Positions 1 through 12,500 of a DNA stretch of 64,000 bases are shown piece by piece. The stretch is taken from assembly GCA_014549065.1 (NCBI GenBank), contig JACDOX010000051.1:2644807-2708806 (forward strand), given 5' to 3'. A model generated the notes under the pieces. The model did no database searches and was not told the DNA's origin. It worked only from the letters and a program-made list of their open reading frames with translations. Each line of letters starts with the position of its first letter. Position 1 is the stretch's first letter. The position numbers and the translations under genes are program-made. Source of the DNA: Cardinalis cardinalis. Lineage: Eukaryota > Chordata > Aves > Passeriformes > Cardinalidae.

Positions 1-3000
1 GCATTCAAGCACTTGGAGATGATGTTTCCTGTGGAAACCTTTGAATTATTTCAACAATTTCACAGCATGCTGCTTTTCTCTCCTGTCCCTCGCTGCCTTG
101 TTCTGGTGATTGCTACTAACAGTAATAGGAAAAATGGTAAAGAAAACAATGCCAAGACCAGCTCTGCCAGAGGAATCCTAAGGCAGCACAGAGATCTGAT
201 TTCAATTACATCTGCTCAAGGGAGAGCAATCCTGCAGCAGGGGATGGATCAGTCCCTCTGGGCTGGGGCTCCTGCCCACAGTGGGCAGCAGGATTTGCCC
301 ACAGACCCCATTCCCCTTCCAAACCCCTCATTCCAGTCCTGTAAACAGCAACAGATTGTTTGCTGGAGTCCACTTTGCATAAAGGCTGCCAACAAACCGT
401 GCTGTGTCTAAATTCTGAATATTTTAATGTGGATTCCAGAAGCCAAGTGTGCTCACACACAGATTTTAGAAGAAATCCTCAATTGCTCTGTGTGAAGATA
501 ACTAATTGTGAGCCCCAATCCTTACTCAAAGAAAAAGTTTTTGTGCTGGGTTGTTTGGTTTAGGGGTTTTTTTGGGTTTTTTTTTTTTTACTCCTCTGAA
601 TGGAGACTATGATTTCCTGCTTTCTTTTAAATTTTTAATATTGCACTTTTTAAAACTTTCAAACTATTGATTCTTTTGCTGTAAATCCAGAGCCTCCTAT
701 GAAAGGTAATGAAGTGAGAGGCAGAATTAAGAATGCCCAGATGTGTTGTAGCTTATAAGAACAGTTTACAAGGAAAATGCAAAACTGCCAGCAGACCAGC
801 GACGGGTTAGTTGTCTATATAAATATATTGTGCAGGAAACAAATCGCCAAGCCTGGCTTCTGGACTTTGGTCTGGGGCATGTAAGCTCAGCTGCTACTGN
901 CTGTGCTGACAAAAATGAGAATATGCTGGTTTTATGATGGTCCAGAGCAGTTTATGCCAATCCTCAGCAAGGAAGTTGTGGTTGTTTCTTACAGCATATG
1001 AAAGGCTCTTAATTGCACAGAGTGACTGGCCTGGACCTGGCAGAAGTAAGGAAAAAGGCATGGCTGTCCTGCCTGCTGCTGGCCCTGTTCTCCTGGGGTT
1101 TGCAGCCCCTTCTTCTACCTCCTTGCCCCTGTTTTGGGGCACTAGGCCCTTGGGCAGATAAATTTGGATCCCTGCAAAAAATCTGATGCGAAATGGAATT
1201 CTGGATTTCCAAGCTTTCCTGCTAATTTCACAAAGCAACTTCTTGTGTAAGTACAATCCTCCATAGGTTGTGTTGGAAGGACCAGGCTCTCATTCACACA
1301 TGTTATTAGGTTGCAACAGAAAGTCTGAAATATATGCAACAGAAACATACACATTCCCAGCTTTCCCTTAAATTAAATTTCCTATCCTATTTCTCATGTG
1401 NGTATGGTCATTTTTAATTTAAATTTGTTAGAAATAGACATTAATTTCAAGGCGATTTCATAAATCCCATGCCAATGTTATAAAGCAAGCATGTAAATAT
1501 GTCAGTTTGCAGAAAGCCAGGCTTTAAAAAAATATGAAAGAGCATAACACTGCTGACATTCCCATCATAGGCTGAAATTTCTGTCCAAAGCTGCTTTCTA
1601 TCTCAGTGGCAAGGAGCCATTTCTGAACAGCACAGATAAACAGATACTCAGAACCTCTGGGTGTCCCTTGGCAGCATTGGCTGAGCTCCAGCTGCTCCTG
1701 CTCCACAGCTGTCCCACAGGAGGGGTCCAGCCNCACTCCTCCCATGGGATGGGGCTGCTTTGCACACAGGATCACCCACCTCAGAGCCATTCCAGACCAT
1801 CTCTGCCTCCTTTCCGACTTTACAGCTGCACATCCCTGCATCCCCAGAGAGAACGAGCTGTGTCCTTCTGCCTGCAGGTGTGGGGCTGCCTGGNGCTCTG
1901 ACCCCTCCAGAGCTTTGCCCAGACGTGGTTTAAGTCTTTAAGATAACAGGGATCTGTTGCTGTCCCATTTCCCATCACTTCCAGACCCTCCTGGAGCACT
2001 GTGCTGCCAGAGGCTGTGCCAGTGGTGGGAAATGGGGCTGGGCACACTGGGCAGCTCCCGAGCCTCTGCTGCACAGAGTGGAAGGGTGGGAGCCCTTTGC
2101 TGCAGGAATCAGGCACCAAATTCAAGGCACATTGTTCTGCCATGCAGAAAAAAGCTCTCTCTAGGTTGTTCTGAGGCATTCAGGGCTCACAGCCTCTCAG
2201 CACAGGCAGCTCAGGGGGTGGGGAGCTCACCTGCAGCACAGGGACCTCTATGGGGTGTGAGTGCCCNAACCTGCTCCAGCCTTCCCCATCCCCTGCTGCC
2301 ATGCACTTCCCATTGGGCAGCATTTGGAGACTGCAGGGAAATAAGCACCACAANACCCCTCCTTTAAAGCTTAGGAGAGGCTGAGCTCATCTAGAGAGAG
2401 CCCTTCCACTGCCCAACTTTGGTTCCCTTATTTACAGAGCAACATTTATTTCTATTGCCCTCCTCCCTGTTGCTATTTATAATATAGGGAAGCGTTCTTC
2501 ACACAAAATGCCAGGGAAAAGTTTTCCTGGGCTGCTCAGCCCCTTGCACAAGGGCTGCTTTGTGTCCCTTGGTCAGGGCCTGCCATTTGGGGAAGCTGTA
2601 GGTCTGTAAGAAATAACAAAAATTTACTGGAGAATGTGCTTAACATTTTGTTGCAGCCTTTGAAAGGCTTTACGAGAGGCGAAGTATTTGGAGCAGATAA
2701 CCCAGCCATGCATAGACTGGGCTGGGATTTCTATCAACATATTACTCTAATTTTCTCCTTTCCTATTGATCTGCAGGGTACCACCTCTTCAAACCCCAGA
2801 CAAATTNATCCTCTGAGTAACATCTGTGCACACTATTAATCTTTTTCACACATTTGATGTTCCACATTACTGGACACAGGACACACACTATGACTCAAGT
2901 GTTAATCAACTAATACCTGAAAATTAGGCTTGTGTCTACTGTATAAACATTGACAGACTATCCATCACCTGCCTGAGTGAATAAATGAGTTTTCCCTTTG

Positions 3001-4159
3001 TTACATGCACGGTAGCACTCTGGGGCCTGCAATATTTGCTGGGCTTGGAGGACATCACACAGAGAGGCCACCGTGGANCCACCTGTGCAGGATGGGGCAC
3101 AGACAGGGGGGCAGCAGGCCCCACCTACCCCAACAGACCAAGCAGCTCCAATCACAGCAACAGGCTCCTCTCAATGCATTTTGGAGGGGGAAAAAAAAGT
3201 GGAAATCCATAGGACAGATGGGCTAAGGCTACTCAATTCATGTCTCAGGCTACCATCCAACTCAGGTCCCAGAAAGAAAATGGAAATACTTAAAGTGTCA
3301 TGGGCACCACACCTGATTTTCCTGCATATTAGTGAGTTCTGNATATTTGCCTCTGGTCCAGAACTTGCACCACCACCACCAAACCCCATTTCAGTGGTCT
3401 CAGACAGGCATTAGGCACAGCTTGAAATAGAAAACCCTGGACATGCCTCTGTCTTTCTTTTTTATTTTCTTTTTTCTCCCCCCCGTAACCACTGAAACAG
3501 ATGGTTATTTCTTCCTAGGAATTGGAAGAGCAATCTGATTGCAGTGTCTGATTGTGATCATTGCTGACTCTGACACCCTCCTGGCAGGCTCCTCTCTTCT
3601 GTTACGCCAACTTCCATTTAACAAAAAGGGAAGGGGGAGCAGAGGACAGGAACAGCTGAAAAACACCGAGTTGGGTCCCTGCTCAGGCCAGGCTGCAGCA
3701 GATCAATGCCCCCACCCTCAGCACATGAAAAGGGCCAGAAAGATTCTGGCTGAGTTTAATAAAAGGCAGTCAAGGCTTTGCTGCGGCATTGTCTCTGGGT
3801 AGGACAAAACTGCTTGAATCATCTTTGTTCTGATTTTCTTTTTTGTTTTTAAGTGGCTTTCTTGGAAGAAGAAATCTATCCAGGGAGGGTCTCTTGTGAC
3901 AACTTCCTGAAAGCATCTAAAAAATCTGGAAAATTAAATATATGAGGTTATTTGGCAACTAAAAAGTGAAACATTGTATCTACAGAAATTAAGCTGTTGG
4001 GTTTTGATGGATGCCTGAAAGCTTTGAGAGAAAAATACCGATGAAAAAACAACCTTTGCTAGTAACAAAAATAATTTCCTCCTCACCAGGAGAGATTAAT
4101 ACACTTACATTCCGCTCTCAGGCTGGAATTCTTCATGCTCCATCTTTTTCTAATAGTAA
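1..4159. other. Unique non-coding DNA
   Basis: No gene or transposable element is recognised here. A T-rich tract lies at about 566-590. The part from about 1640 to 2340 is GC-richer and therefore has longer chance open frames on both strands, but these are interrupted by N bases and encode nothing recognisable. A perfect 7-bp hairpin with a 3-base loop lies near 3734-3750 and is of the size expected by chance. Confidence 0.6.
566..590. repeat. Poly-T tract
   Basis: Two runs of T separated by three G bases. This is simple low-complexity sequence. It could be the remnant of a retrotransposon tail in minus orientation, but no element body is visible next to it. Confidence 0.8.
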
Positions 4160-4192
4160 TTTTTTTTCTTTTTTTTTCTTTTTTGTTTTTTT
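4160..4192. repeat. T-rich low-complexity tract
   Basis: Thirty-three bases that are almost all T, with scattered C and one G. No retrotransposon body is recognised on either side. Confidence 0.8.
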
Positions 4193-5845
4193 GCAAAGCA
4201 GGGCAGAGGCCACACAATAAATGGGGAAGGAGGCTGAAGGGGTCCACACTGAGTGAGGGTTGGTGGAAGAGCAGGTTGGGCTCCACAGGTCAGTCACCAT
4301 AGCTGCTAACCAGGGGATAGAGATGCATCTCTAACTCAGATCCTTCTAATTTCATCATCTAATTCTTGGATGGAGTCACAGCTGCCAATCTCCCTCCTGG
4401 CTTTGCAGGAACCACAACATATCCATGTCCTTAATACAGGTAAAAAATAAAGGTGAGAGGAGTGGTTTCCTGTACTTGCTGCCTTCTCACTGAGCCTGCC
4501 CATGCAAGTGCTCCCCTTCCTGCACTTTTTCTCCCCACTTTGGCGTGTTCAGTCTTCATTGACGCCTCCAATCAATATGGGAATACAAAGAATGACAAAA
4601 TAAAACTATTTCAGCAGTAGGTAAAGAATAACAGCAATATTAAAAAGCCCAAAAAAACCTCAGTGGTGAAGAAAATATGACGATTTCACATTTATATATT
4701 TATAACTACACATGCCCCCTACAAAATTGGATATTCCATGTAAAAAGACTCCATGAAGACACTACAGGATTTATAAATTCAATCTCTTAGAATTCAATCT
4801 CAGAGAATTCACACTGCAGATCAGCTAAAGCTGGACATGAAGTACATCAAGGAAGCATTTAATGAGGTATTTTTATGAAGTTACTACATGGGAAAACATA
4901 CAGAGCTTATATAATTCAGAAAAAAACCCCTGATTTTTCCATAAATTATGTCTTAGGCTCTAAAACACTCCAGCTAAAAAAGCTCTGCAGGTGCCCAACC
5001 TGGTTATATGCTAGGGCAGATATCCCTGTGATTTGTTACTTCTGCTCTGGCTCAGACCACTCTTCACTTGTGCTTTGGCCAACCTCCTGGAAGAGGACAT
5101 GTATGAAATTGTGCCACTCAAAGAGGGCACTGAACAGCTTTCCCCCCCTAAATCAGGGAATACTGTCCCATTTACGTGGTGCTATGGAGGGATAATAGTG
5201 ACATCATCTATTTTTTTAAAAGAAAATGTTTAGCAGATGAAAAACGTCAGCATGAGCAGGCAAAGGTGCTGCACTGTGGTGCAGAGAGGAGCCAAGAACC
5301 AGCCCTGTGCTTTTTGTCAGCAAGGAANAGCAACAAAACTGCTCAAAACTAGTTTTCAAAATCCTCTCCACTGCACCAAATATTAACAGGACAGGTTTAA
5401 CTCTCCCAAAACCAGCTGGGGAGTCAAAGGATTCCACTGAGAATCCAAGCAGCNAAAACCTGACAATATCAACTAAATGCCTGTATCCCTCACATCCCCA
5501 CAGCNTGCTGATCTGCATCGGGGTTGATGAGAAACAAAAAGAGAAAACATTCTTTAAAATCTCCTGAATTGCCTGTACCTCCCCTCCACACATCCCAGAG
5601 AAGAGTTCCTGGCATCAGCTGATGCAGGAGCTGAACCATGANTAACCAGGCTGTGCTCAGGGTGATTCCATCAGGGCCTGAAATGACTGGGTGAAACATG
5701 AGCAGGGGAAAGCATGGAGAGTCCCAGCAGCTGGGCTCCATGACATCACTGGCAGGAATCAAAGGGAACCAGCCTCTAAGTTATGCAGAAAAAACCCCGG
5801 GTTTGTTTGTCTGCTTACAGAAGCGCAGTTTGCTTTCTGAATGAC
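4193..5845. other. Unique non-coding DNA
   Basis: AT-rich unique sequence with no recognisable gene or mobile element. It includes a short 15-bp tandem duplication listed separately at 4776-4805. Confidence 0.6.
4776..4805. repeat. 15-bp tandem duplication
   Basis: Two adjacent 15-bp copies at 4776-4790 and 4791-4805 differ only at two bases near their ends. A third partial copy of the first six bases follows. This is consistent with replication slippage. Confidence 0.7.
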
Positions 5846-5866
5846 AAAAAAAAAAAAAAAAAAAAA
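5846..5866. repeat. Poly-A tract (A21)
   Basis: An uninterrupted run of 21 A, the longest homopolymer in the window. I checked the 300 bases upstream for a retrocopy or LINE body whose tail this could be and recognised none. Confidence 0.9.
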
Positions 5867-8800
5867 GGAAGAAATAAAGCAAAAAAGCTTTGAAAAATTT
5901 GGTCCTGGTTATTTTGCTCTTTTAGGTAAATCGTTCTGCATTTATCAAAGCTGACAAGAAATAAAATGCTTGAAATCCTTTCTGTTTGCTGTGCATGGAG
6001 AGGAATTATTGCAGAAGCAATAGTATCACATGCTGCCAACAAAAATACAGTAGTGCACAAGCTAAAAAGTTATGAAAAAAGGGGGGGTGCAGTGGTTAAC
6101 ATCTATATTATTGCTGCTTTCATTTGTTTGCATGTCTTGACCTTATTGGAGAGCTTATCAGGAGCTAGTTCCACATAGACATCATGTTTACTGTCAAGGG
6201 ATATCAAATAAATGACAAATAACTGCTTTTGGAGTTCAAAGAGCAGAAAAATAACACAAGCCAGGATATTTACTGCCTCATGTTTAACTCACTCGCTTGT
6301 GTCTTACTCCAAGATGTGCTTGAATGTTTTAGCCATGGCCCAGAAGACAAATCAGAAATCAAGGGAGGCTTATGGACAGACAAACCTTTTTCTAGTTCCT
6401 NNANGCTNNGTAGTGTGGGTATNACAGGAGATTGTTTCAAGGTAAAGNACTCAACTACTTAACAAAAAATAACTTCCTAAATAAGGCCATTCCTTACCCT
6501 GGAGGAGTAAAAAGCCATTTTTGATGGATTCCTTTTTTCATAAAAAACAGAAAAGAAGAGCTATGAAGTCAGAGAGCTGGGATGGGATTCATGCAGCTGG
6601 AGCCATCACCTGAGCTCCCCCTTCATCATGAAAAAGAGAACAGCATCTCCAGGAACAACCAAACCATCTCCTTGTTGTAACCAAAATGCGCCTCAGAAAG
6701 GTGCCATGACCACCTCCAGGAGAGGTGACTTCCCTCTGGATTATGAATAGTCCAGACAACTGCAGTAGATTTTTTTGTTTTTTTGCAAAAACTAGGAGAA
6801 ATTACTGCTGTGTTCAGTATAACACAGAGGACTGTTCCACCAGTGGTCCTTTTTCCATAATTTCTCTTCTGATGGTCTGTCCATCCCCGNGTTGCTCTCC
6901 AGCCTGCCCAGCCTCGTGTCCCTGGTTTCTGTTTCCTGCTTTGGTTCCTGCCTCACACTGTGCCACCCTTATTCCAGTTTACAGGACTACAGCAAACTCC
7001 AACACGTTATCATAAAAAATTGTCCACTGTAAAGATTTGCTCATAAAAAACCCAGCTCTGTTCACAAATAAATTAAGAATGTGATTAAATCCCAGTGAAA
7101 GCACTGGAACATAAGCATGTGCTGAAAGCCTTTCCTGAACAGGGGCCTATCACCTCCCTCTTCCTAAAACCTATTTTGGTTGAGCTCATATTTCTTGTTG
7201 GCAAGAACTTAAAAACAAAATNAAGGAAAAAACTTTTCCCATAAAAGTTGAGCTTAATAGACCACTCCAGCATCCTTAATTGCCATATTTTTGTGTATTG
7301 ATGCAAATAATTATTAATGGACCGTTTTAAGAAAAAGGCTATATTTCATATCAAAAATACACCAGAAAATGAGTTAGCACTGTTGTACACCATAATGCTT
7401 TGCAAAGTTAATCAACCTAGATAGTTGGAATGTGGAAGAATGTTTTGTTTCCAAGTGGAAAATTATTACAATATCCAGGGGGTTGTTGTCTTGCCAGCTG
7501 CCTTTTAATCAATTCTTTTTTTATATGGAATGAAGGCCATGAAACATCTGAAAACTGCAAGCAACCTCTTCACTCAAAANGGAAAAAAGGAAAAAACAAC
7601 AAAAAACCCCAAAAGCCAAGGAATTTTTTTTAAGCCGATGAAGGAATCCACTGATGTAATAAATACATCCATGTATTCCAAGTATAACTTGGAGCCAGTC
7701 TAGTTATAAACTCCTTAAGATCAAGGTTCATCATAAAACTGGGCCCTACCTTTATTTTTGTAATACTAGCGGTTGCCACCAGAATTCCTGAACCCCNTTT
7801 TCACGCCATCTGGAATGCATACATGAGCAAGTTTATGATGAAAAATATACTGTGCACTAGAGCTGGGCTCTTTCAGGGTAAAACCAACTACAAAGGCAGT
7901 AATGTGCAGGGNTTGTACATTTATTTTATTACAAGAGCCAATGTGTTCTTTTCCTTTTGGTCTAACCAGGATGGAGAAAGCTTATAGAAGTAAACTTTGC
8001 AAATGGATATGGTGGTAGGAGTTCAGGTTTGTTCTGTGCTTGCTGGAAATGAAAAGGACACACCTAATATCTTNATCTACTTAACCCTGTCACTGTTTAA
8101 TTCATTATATTAAATTTCAGTCTGGGTCAGCAGTTATGTCCAAGGTTGGCCTGTGGCAGGTTTTATGTCATATGTCACTCTTATACCTTGGAATTCATCA
8201 CTTCCATTGCAGTAATATTGGAACACCAGGAAGCAAAATTCCCTTTGGTGACTTCCCTGCTGCAGTTGAAAAGTGCTAAACTCTGGTCACCTTAAAAATC
8301 TTCTCACAAATGTCACAACCCAACTCCTAATCTCTGTGCATTTCCATCGTATGTGTTGTTAAGATCATTTTTAGGGGGATATTTTGTTTTGCTGTGGGAT
8401 TTTTACCTACAATAGTGTGAGAATTACCTTTTTTTCTTTTATTCTTTCAGATTCTCAGCCTGATTTTACTAACTCTTGCTAAGATCGAAATGAATAAAGT
8501 AAAATCAAACCTAAATTTCAGATTAGAGTTCCAATTCAGAAAAGTCCTTATGTGCTCTACTGCAAGAGAATATGCCATTTTTAGCCAAGTCAGTGTCCAG
8601 ACATTATGTATTGTTCTGCCCCTTGAATGGAGGCAAGGTGAATCAGGCATGTGTTTCATATCAGGTACATGGCTGAGTGTTTTCTTGAGCAGTGATGGAG
8701 TTAAACCCNTGCTGAAGTCCTGGCTTAGGGCTGTTAAAGGCCACTTTCCCCTCCTTCAGCTCAAAGAGATAATCTAGGCACAAATGAGCCTTTCCAGCAG

Positions 8801-9366
8801 GAACATCCCCTTTATCATTTCCTAGACCAGTGCACGAGTATCATCTTTCTGGCTTAGTGAAATAGAGGAGGGACATTCTCCGTCTGCAGGGCCAGATCCC
8901 ACAGAGAAAGGCTCCTGTAACAGCACAAGAATGCTGNGAGCTTCTCAGACAGAAGCACTCACCAGATAAGAGCACAGACACTCAGCTGCCTGTGCACCCT
9001 CCCCTCTCCCCAGCAGAGCCACCTCTGTCTCTCTCTCAAGGCTCATTCAAGGCTCTGCCCATGCTATGGTCCAGCACCAAGGAGGTAAAACAAGCAACAC
9101 CACAAATGTGTGCTGCACACAGGGGATCCACTCCTTCCTNTGCTCTTCTCTCATTACTGGCTACCACAGATTTCTGTCTTATTCAGAGTTCTCTGCTACA
9201 AATCTGGCACAAACATTTCATAAGCACAAATCACATGACAAAATCAATTCTGAAAATGCCTCGGATGCCACCAGGCCAGGTAAGCTCCTGATATCCCCAA
9301 AGCTCCTGGCACACCTGATGCCTCAGGTTTTAGCTTTTATATTTTTCAGGTTCTATACTGCTTTAG
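5867..9366. other. Unique non-coding DNA
   Basis: No gene or mobile element is recognised. A cluster of ambiguous bases lies at 6402-6423. A good pyrimidine tract and AG acceptor-like site ends at 8450, but the open stretch that follows has no recognisable protein similarity. Confidence 0.6.
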
Positions 9367-9773
9367 TGTGGGGGTCTGAGCTTCATATTAGGAGATGGTA
9401 AGCTCTCTTCACAGAGTAGGGAGACAAAACAATTCCTGCTCCAGCTGGGGACTGAGGACAAATGCTCCNAATCTCAGGCCCAAGAGCACAAACCACGTGG
9501 GCTGACGAGAGAAAAACAAGCAGGATGGGACTTCATGGGCTAAAGCTGTAACTGGACAATTAACTCCAATATGCTACTGGACCAAAACTTTAAAAAGTGT
9601 GAGACCTCATGACCAGTTGTGCATTTTGTGACCGTTTTGGGTTCATCCTGGGTGTAGCCCTGGTGGGCTCTTGTGCTTCCCAAGGTGGATCCATTGAGCC
9701 CTCCTAATAAATCCCTACTTTATTCTTTAGCTCCATCTAGTCCCTGTTCTAGGTCAGCCTTCTCAAGGCATCA
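9367..9773 (+). mobile_element. Probable solo LTR of an avian endogenous retrovirus
   Basis: The stretch has the layout of a plus-strand LTR. A TATA-like AT-rich motif lies near 9589-9598. A polyadenylation signal AATAAA lies at 9706-9711, followed by a T-rich segment, and the element appears to end in CA at about 9773. From memory, the text around 9500-9770 resembles LTRs common in songbird genomes, possibly of ERV-L type. I cannot confirm the family. No gag, pol or env sequence is recognised on either side, so recombination to a solitary LTR is the simplest reading. The 5' boundary is uncertain (anywhere from about 9367 to 9500) and no clear target-site duplication is seen. Confidence 0.6.
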
Positions 9774-10289
9774 CACCCATGGCTCTGAATGCCCTGCAGC
9801 TCTCCCATCTCCACGGGCTCCTGTTGAAGCCAGCCCAGCTCCTGGCTGCTCTGCACAGGAAACCTTTCCCAACAGCAGCCCTGTTTTCAGCAGCAACTGC
9901 CAAAGCTGAGCCAAGGCCAGGCACAAAAAGCCCAGTTCACCAGATGAATTCCCACAAAGCACAAGTGACGCTATTCAGGATCTCACAGGCGGTAGGGCAG
10001 GGAATAAGGTGTTAGGACTCCTAAAGTTTAGCAGGAGGGAGCTGCTTGTCCCCTGGCCATAGGCTGCCTGCAGTACTGCAGGGCTAATTGCTGCACATTC
10101 CTCAGCCATGATGTCACTGGATGCTAACTCTCTCGCTCCTGTGGATGGAGGGAACTTGTGGTGTGTCTCTGAGACACCCAAAAATACATGTGCTGACCCT
10201 TACAAAAAAAAAAAAAATCTTTTACCATATACCTAGCAGAGCCAAACTAAATGAAGCTGAGGTCTCTGTCCAGCATTTGGAAGCCAGTT
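9774..10289. other. Unique non-coding DNA with A14 tract
   Basis: No gene is recognised. A run of 14 A lies at 10204-10217. Confidence 0.6.
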
Positions 10290-10740
10290 AAAATAGGAAA
10301 TCAGTGTTTCTCTAAATACACAGAGTATATTACCTTAGTCATAAAATTGGGGACTTTCAAATCTAATTTGTTCAGCACTAGTGCTGTTGAAGGCTGGGAA
10401 GTGTTCCAGAGGAAATCACCTCCACGCAAACAGAGATTAGCAGCTCCCCATTGCAGACATATGGAAATGATTGCCTATAATCTCCGGTAATTGTGGCTGT
10501 ATTACATTCAAATCCTGTTTTCAATTTTCTTAAACTTCTAGACTGATTGTGTTATTAAATCATGCTGGCTGATGTGTTTAATAAGGACCTATTAAATGTT
10601 TATAAAATTAGGGAAATAAATACGGGCTTTTAGTCAGATTGTGTGATGGATCTGGTAACCTATTGTTAAAAGTAGTGCTGGTAAAAATGTGTCTAAAAAA
10701 ATTACACGTAAAGGCTCTCTTTAAACTAAGAAACCCAGTA
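10290..10740. promoter_or_regulatory. Candidate conserved enhancer block A
   Basis: Seen: AT-rich, non-repetitive sequence dense in TAAT, ATTA and TTTAT cores, for example around 10485, 10540-10560 and 10576-10610. It also has a perfect 14-bp palindrome at 10373-10386. Known: such composition is typical of vertebrate developmental enhancers bound by homeodomain proteins. Inferred: this may be a conserved non-coding element. No alignment supports it here, and AT-rich neutral DNA can look similar. Confidence 0.25.
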
Positions 10741-11429
10741 TTCNATGCAGATCATATCCAAAATGATCTTTGCAGATGTTTAGAGGGAAAAGAGGAGCCA
10801 AATTAGAAAGATCTCACTGAGCTGTGGGAAGAAGCACTCCCTGCACAGGGTGAGGGATGCTGGGTTCAGGCTGTGCCAGGAGGGCACAGAGCCAGCCCAC
10901 GAGTGGCCAGGGTGGCTTCCTGGGCACCTGGGTGGCTGCAGGAGCAGCACTGGGGCCGTTGGAGCCGTGTGGCTCCAGCTGAGGCCGTGCTCTGTCCTGG
11001 TCACCTCACAGTGCCCAGCCCTGAGATGGATGGGCCAGAGCCCCCCATGGCCCCANTCTCCCTCCTCTACCACAAACAATCCCCTTAAATCACCAAAGAG
11101 CTCCAAGGGACCCTGACAAAAATTGAGCAAGGCAGAAATTATTTTTTTAAAATCCAGGGATGTGTGTGTGACACAGAAAAGGGCTAAAGGATTGCTCTGT
11201 GCCTCCTCCTCCTGCCCCTTTCCTACACTATACACAAAGCCTTTTTCTCACAATTAATCACCAATAATATCTCCTTGCAAGCCCAATGTTGCATTTTGGA
11301 GGCAACCTTCAGTTTTTAAGAGCTACCTCTGGGTTTTCTTCATCCCCAGCTCCCTTTTACAATAGCTCTCACCTGGCTGTGGGCATGCACACATTTAGCT
11401 TGCTTTAACCACTGTACACATGCTAAAGT
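10741..11429. other. Unique non-coding DNA
   Basis: GC-richer between about 10840 and 11100, with overlapping chance open frames on both strands. No recognisable product or repeat. Confidence 0.6.
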
Positions 11430-11830
11430 AATTTTGTGCTCTGTCTTAAGGGCAAACATGAACCTGTTTTCTCCAGCAAATTAATCTTTTATTTTATTCT
11501 TTTTGAAGGGAGGGGGATGAAGAGTAAGGGGGATTATAAATTAATTAATTATTGAGTTTTTCAGCATAAAATGCACCGCATCATTATCTTTGCATAAACA
11601 CACCATCTTTTAAAAAATATAACTAGCCCATAACATTGCAGTTACAGAATATGATCAAGTAATGAGGAACTTGCATGGTTCACATTAGAGACTTTGAAAG
11701 GTTTGAAGAGAGTTGGATATAAGGTTAATATTTGGCAGAGCCTTGTAAATAGCCTGATTGTTATTTTATATTGGCTGAAGTATAAAAATCTGTGTTGCGT
11801 GCCAGCAAAAGCCGAGTGGTGTGGCCAGGT
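11430..11830. promoter_or_regulatory. Candidate conserved enhancer block B
   Basis: The block contains a compact run of overlapping TAATTA sites at about 11538-11553, followed by GCATAAA- and TTTGCATAAAC-like motifs between 11564 and 11601. It is unique sequence with no repeat signature. Regulatory function is inferred from motif content only. Confidence 0.25.
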
Positions 11831-12044
11831 AGTTACATGGCTCTGTTGTTCGCCTGCTTCACGTAGGAATGTTCTTGTTCTCAGTAGGTTATTTTTTGTG
11901 TGTCTGCTTATACTCAGCTAAAATAGAGCAAGGACCCAGCACGGCAATTATTTTTACTAAATTTTGTTGGCCTGCCCTCAGGGGACCTTCTCCCAGTTTA
12001 ATTGTTGGAGGGATTGCTGCCTTCTGGGATTTTATTTCAAAATG

Positions 12045-12500
12045 TTCTTGTTAGAATTTGCTTTCTTAAAAGAGTAAGGGCTTTTATTTTACAAAATTTA
12101 ATCCCTTTCTTCAATGCACATAAAAATGCATAAAACGGTGTATCCTGAAATTAATAGAGGTGTTTCTTGTTGCACAGATTTCTAAATTATTTGTCTAAAG
12201 ATATGCTTAGAATTGATTATATTACAGGGGTATAAATCTTATGCCCACTCCCCCCACGCAGGAGGTTTGGAAGTGAATTCAAGCAACCCAACTACATTTT
12301 ATAAGTTAAGACAAACATGGGAGAGATCATTTGTCTCTAGCTGTACATGAAATAGCTTATAATAGTTGCAGCTGAGTACATGAAGTATATGTGAGAACTG
12401 CTTTGATATAAAGCCCAGCATCGGCCTACAAAGATATTGCATTTATGCCTCTGACAAGATTCACCCATAAATAATAATAGGAGAAAAAAATCCAAATTTA
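12045..12500. promoter_or_regulatory. Candidate conserved enhancer block C
   Basis: An AT-rich unique block with many homeodomain-type cores, an E-box CAGCTG near 12370 and TTTATG or CATAAA motifs near 12440-12472. It sits within 2.2 kb of blocks A and B, so together they could be a regulatory cluster. This is inference without alignment support. Confidence 0.25.

Noticed and set aside
5846..5866. A21 tract as the tail of a retrocopied gene
   Set aside because: No gene-like or LINE-like body lies upstream and no target-site duplication is evident.
8430..8777. Strong acceptor-like pyrimidine tract followed by an open stretch of about 110 codons
   Set aside because: No donor of matching quality ends the stretch, the peptide is unrecognised and contains an N. 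I see no support beyond chance.
10373..10386. Perfect 14-bp palindrome CAGCACTAGTGCTG as a special site
   Set aside because: A few 14-bp palindromes are expected by chance in 64 kb, so it is noted only as part of block A.
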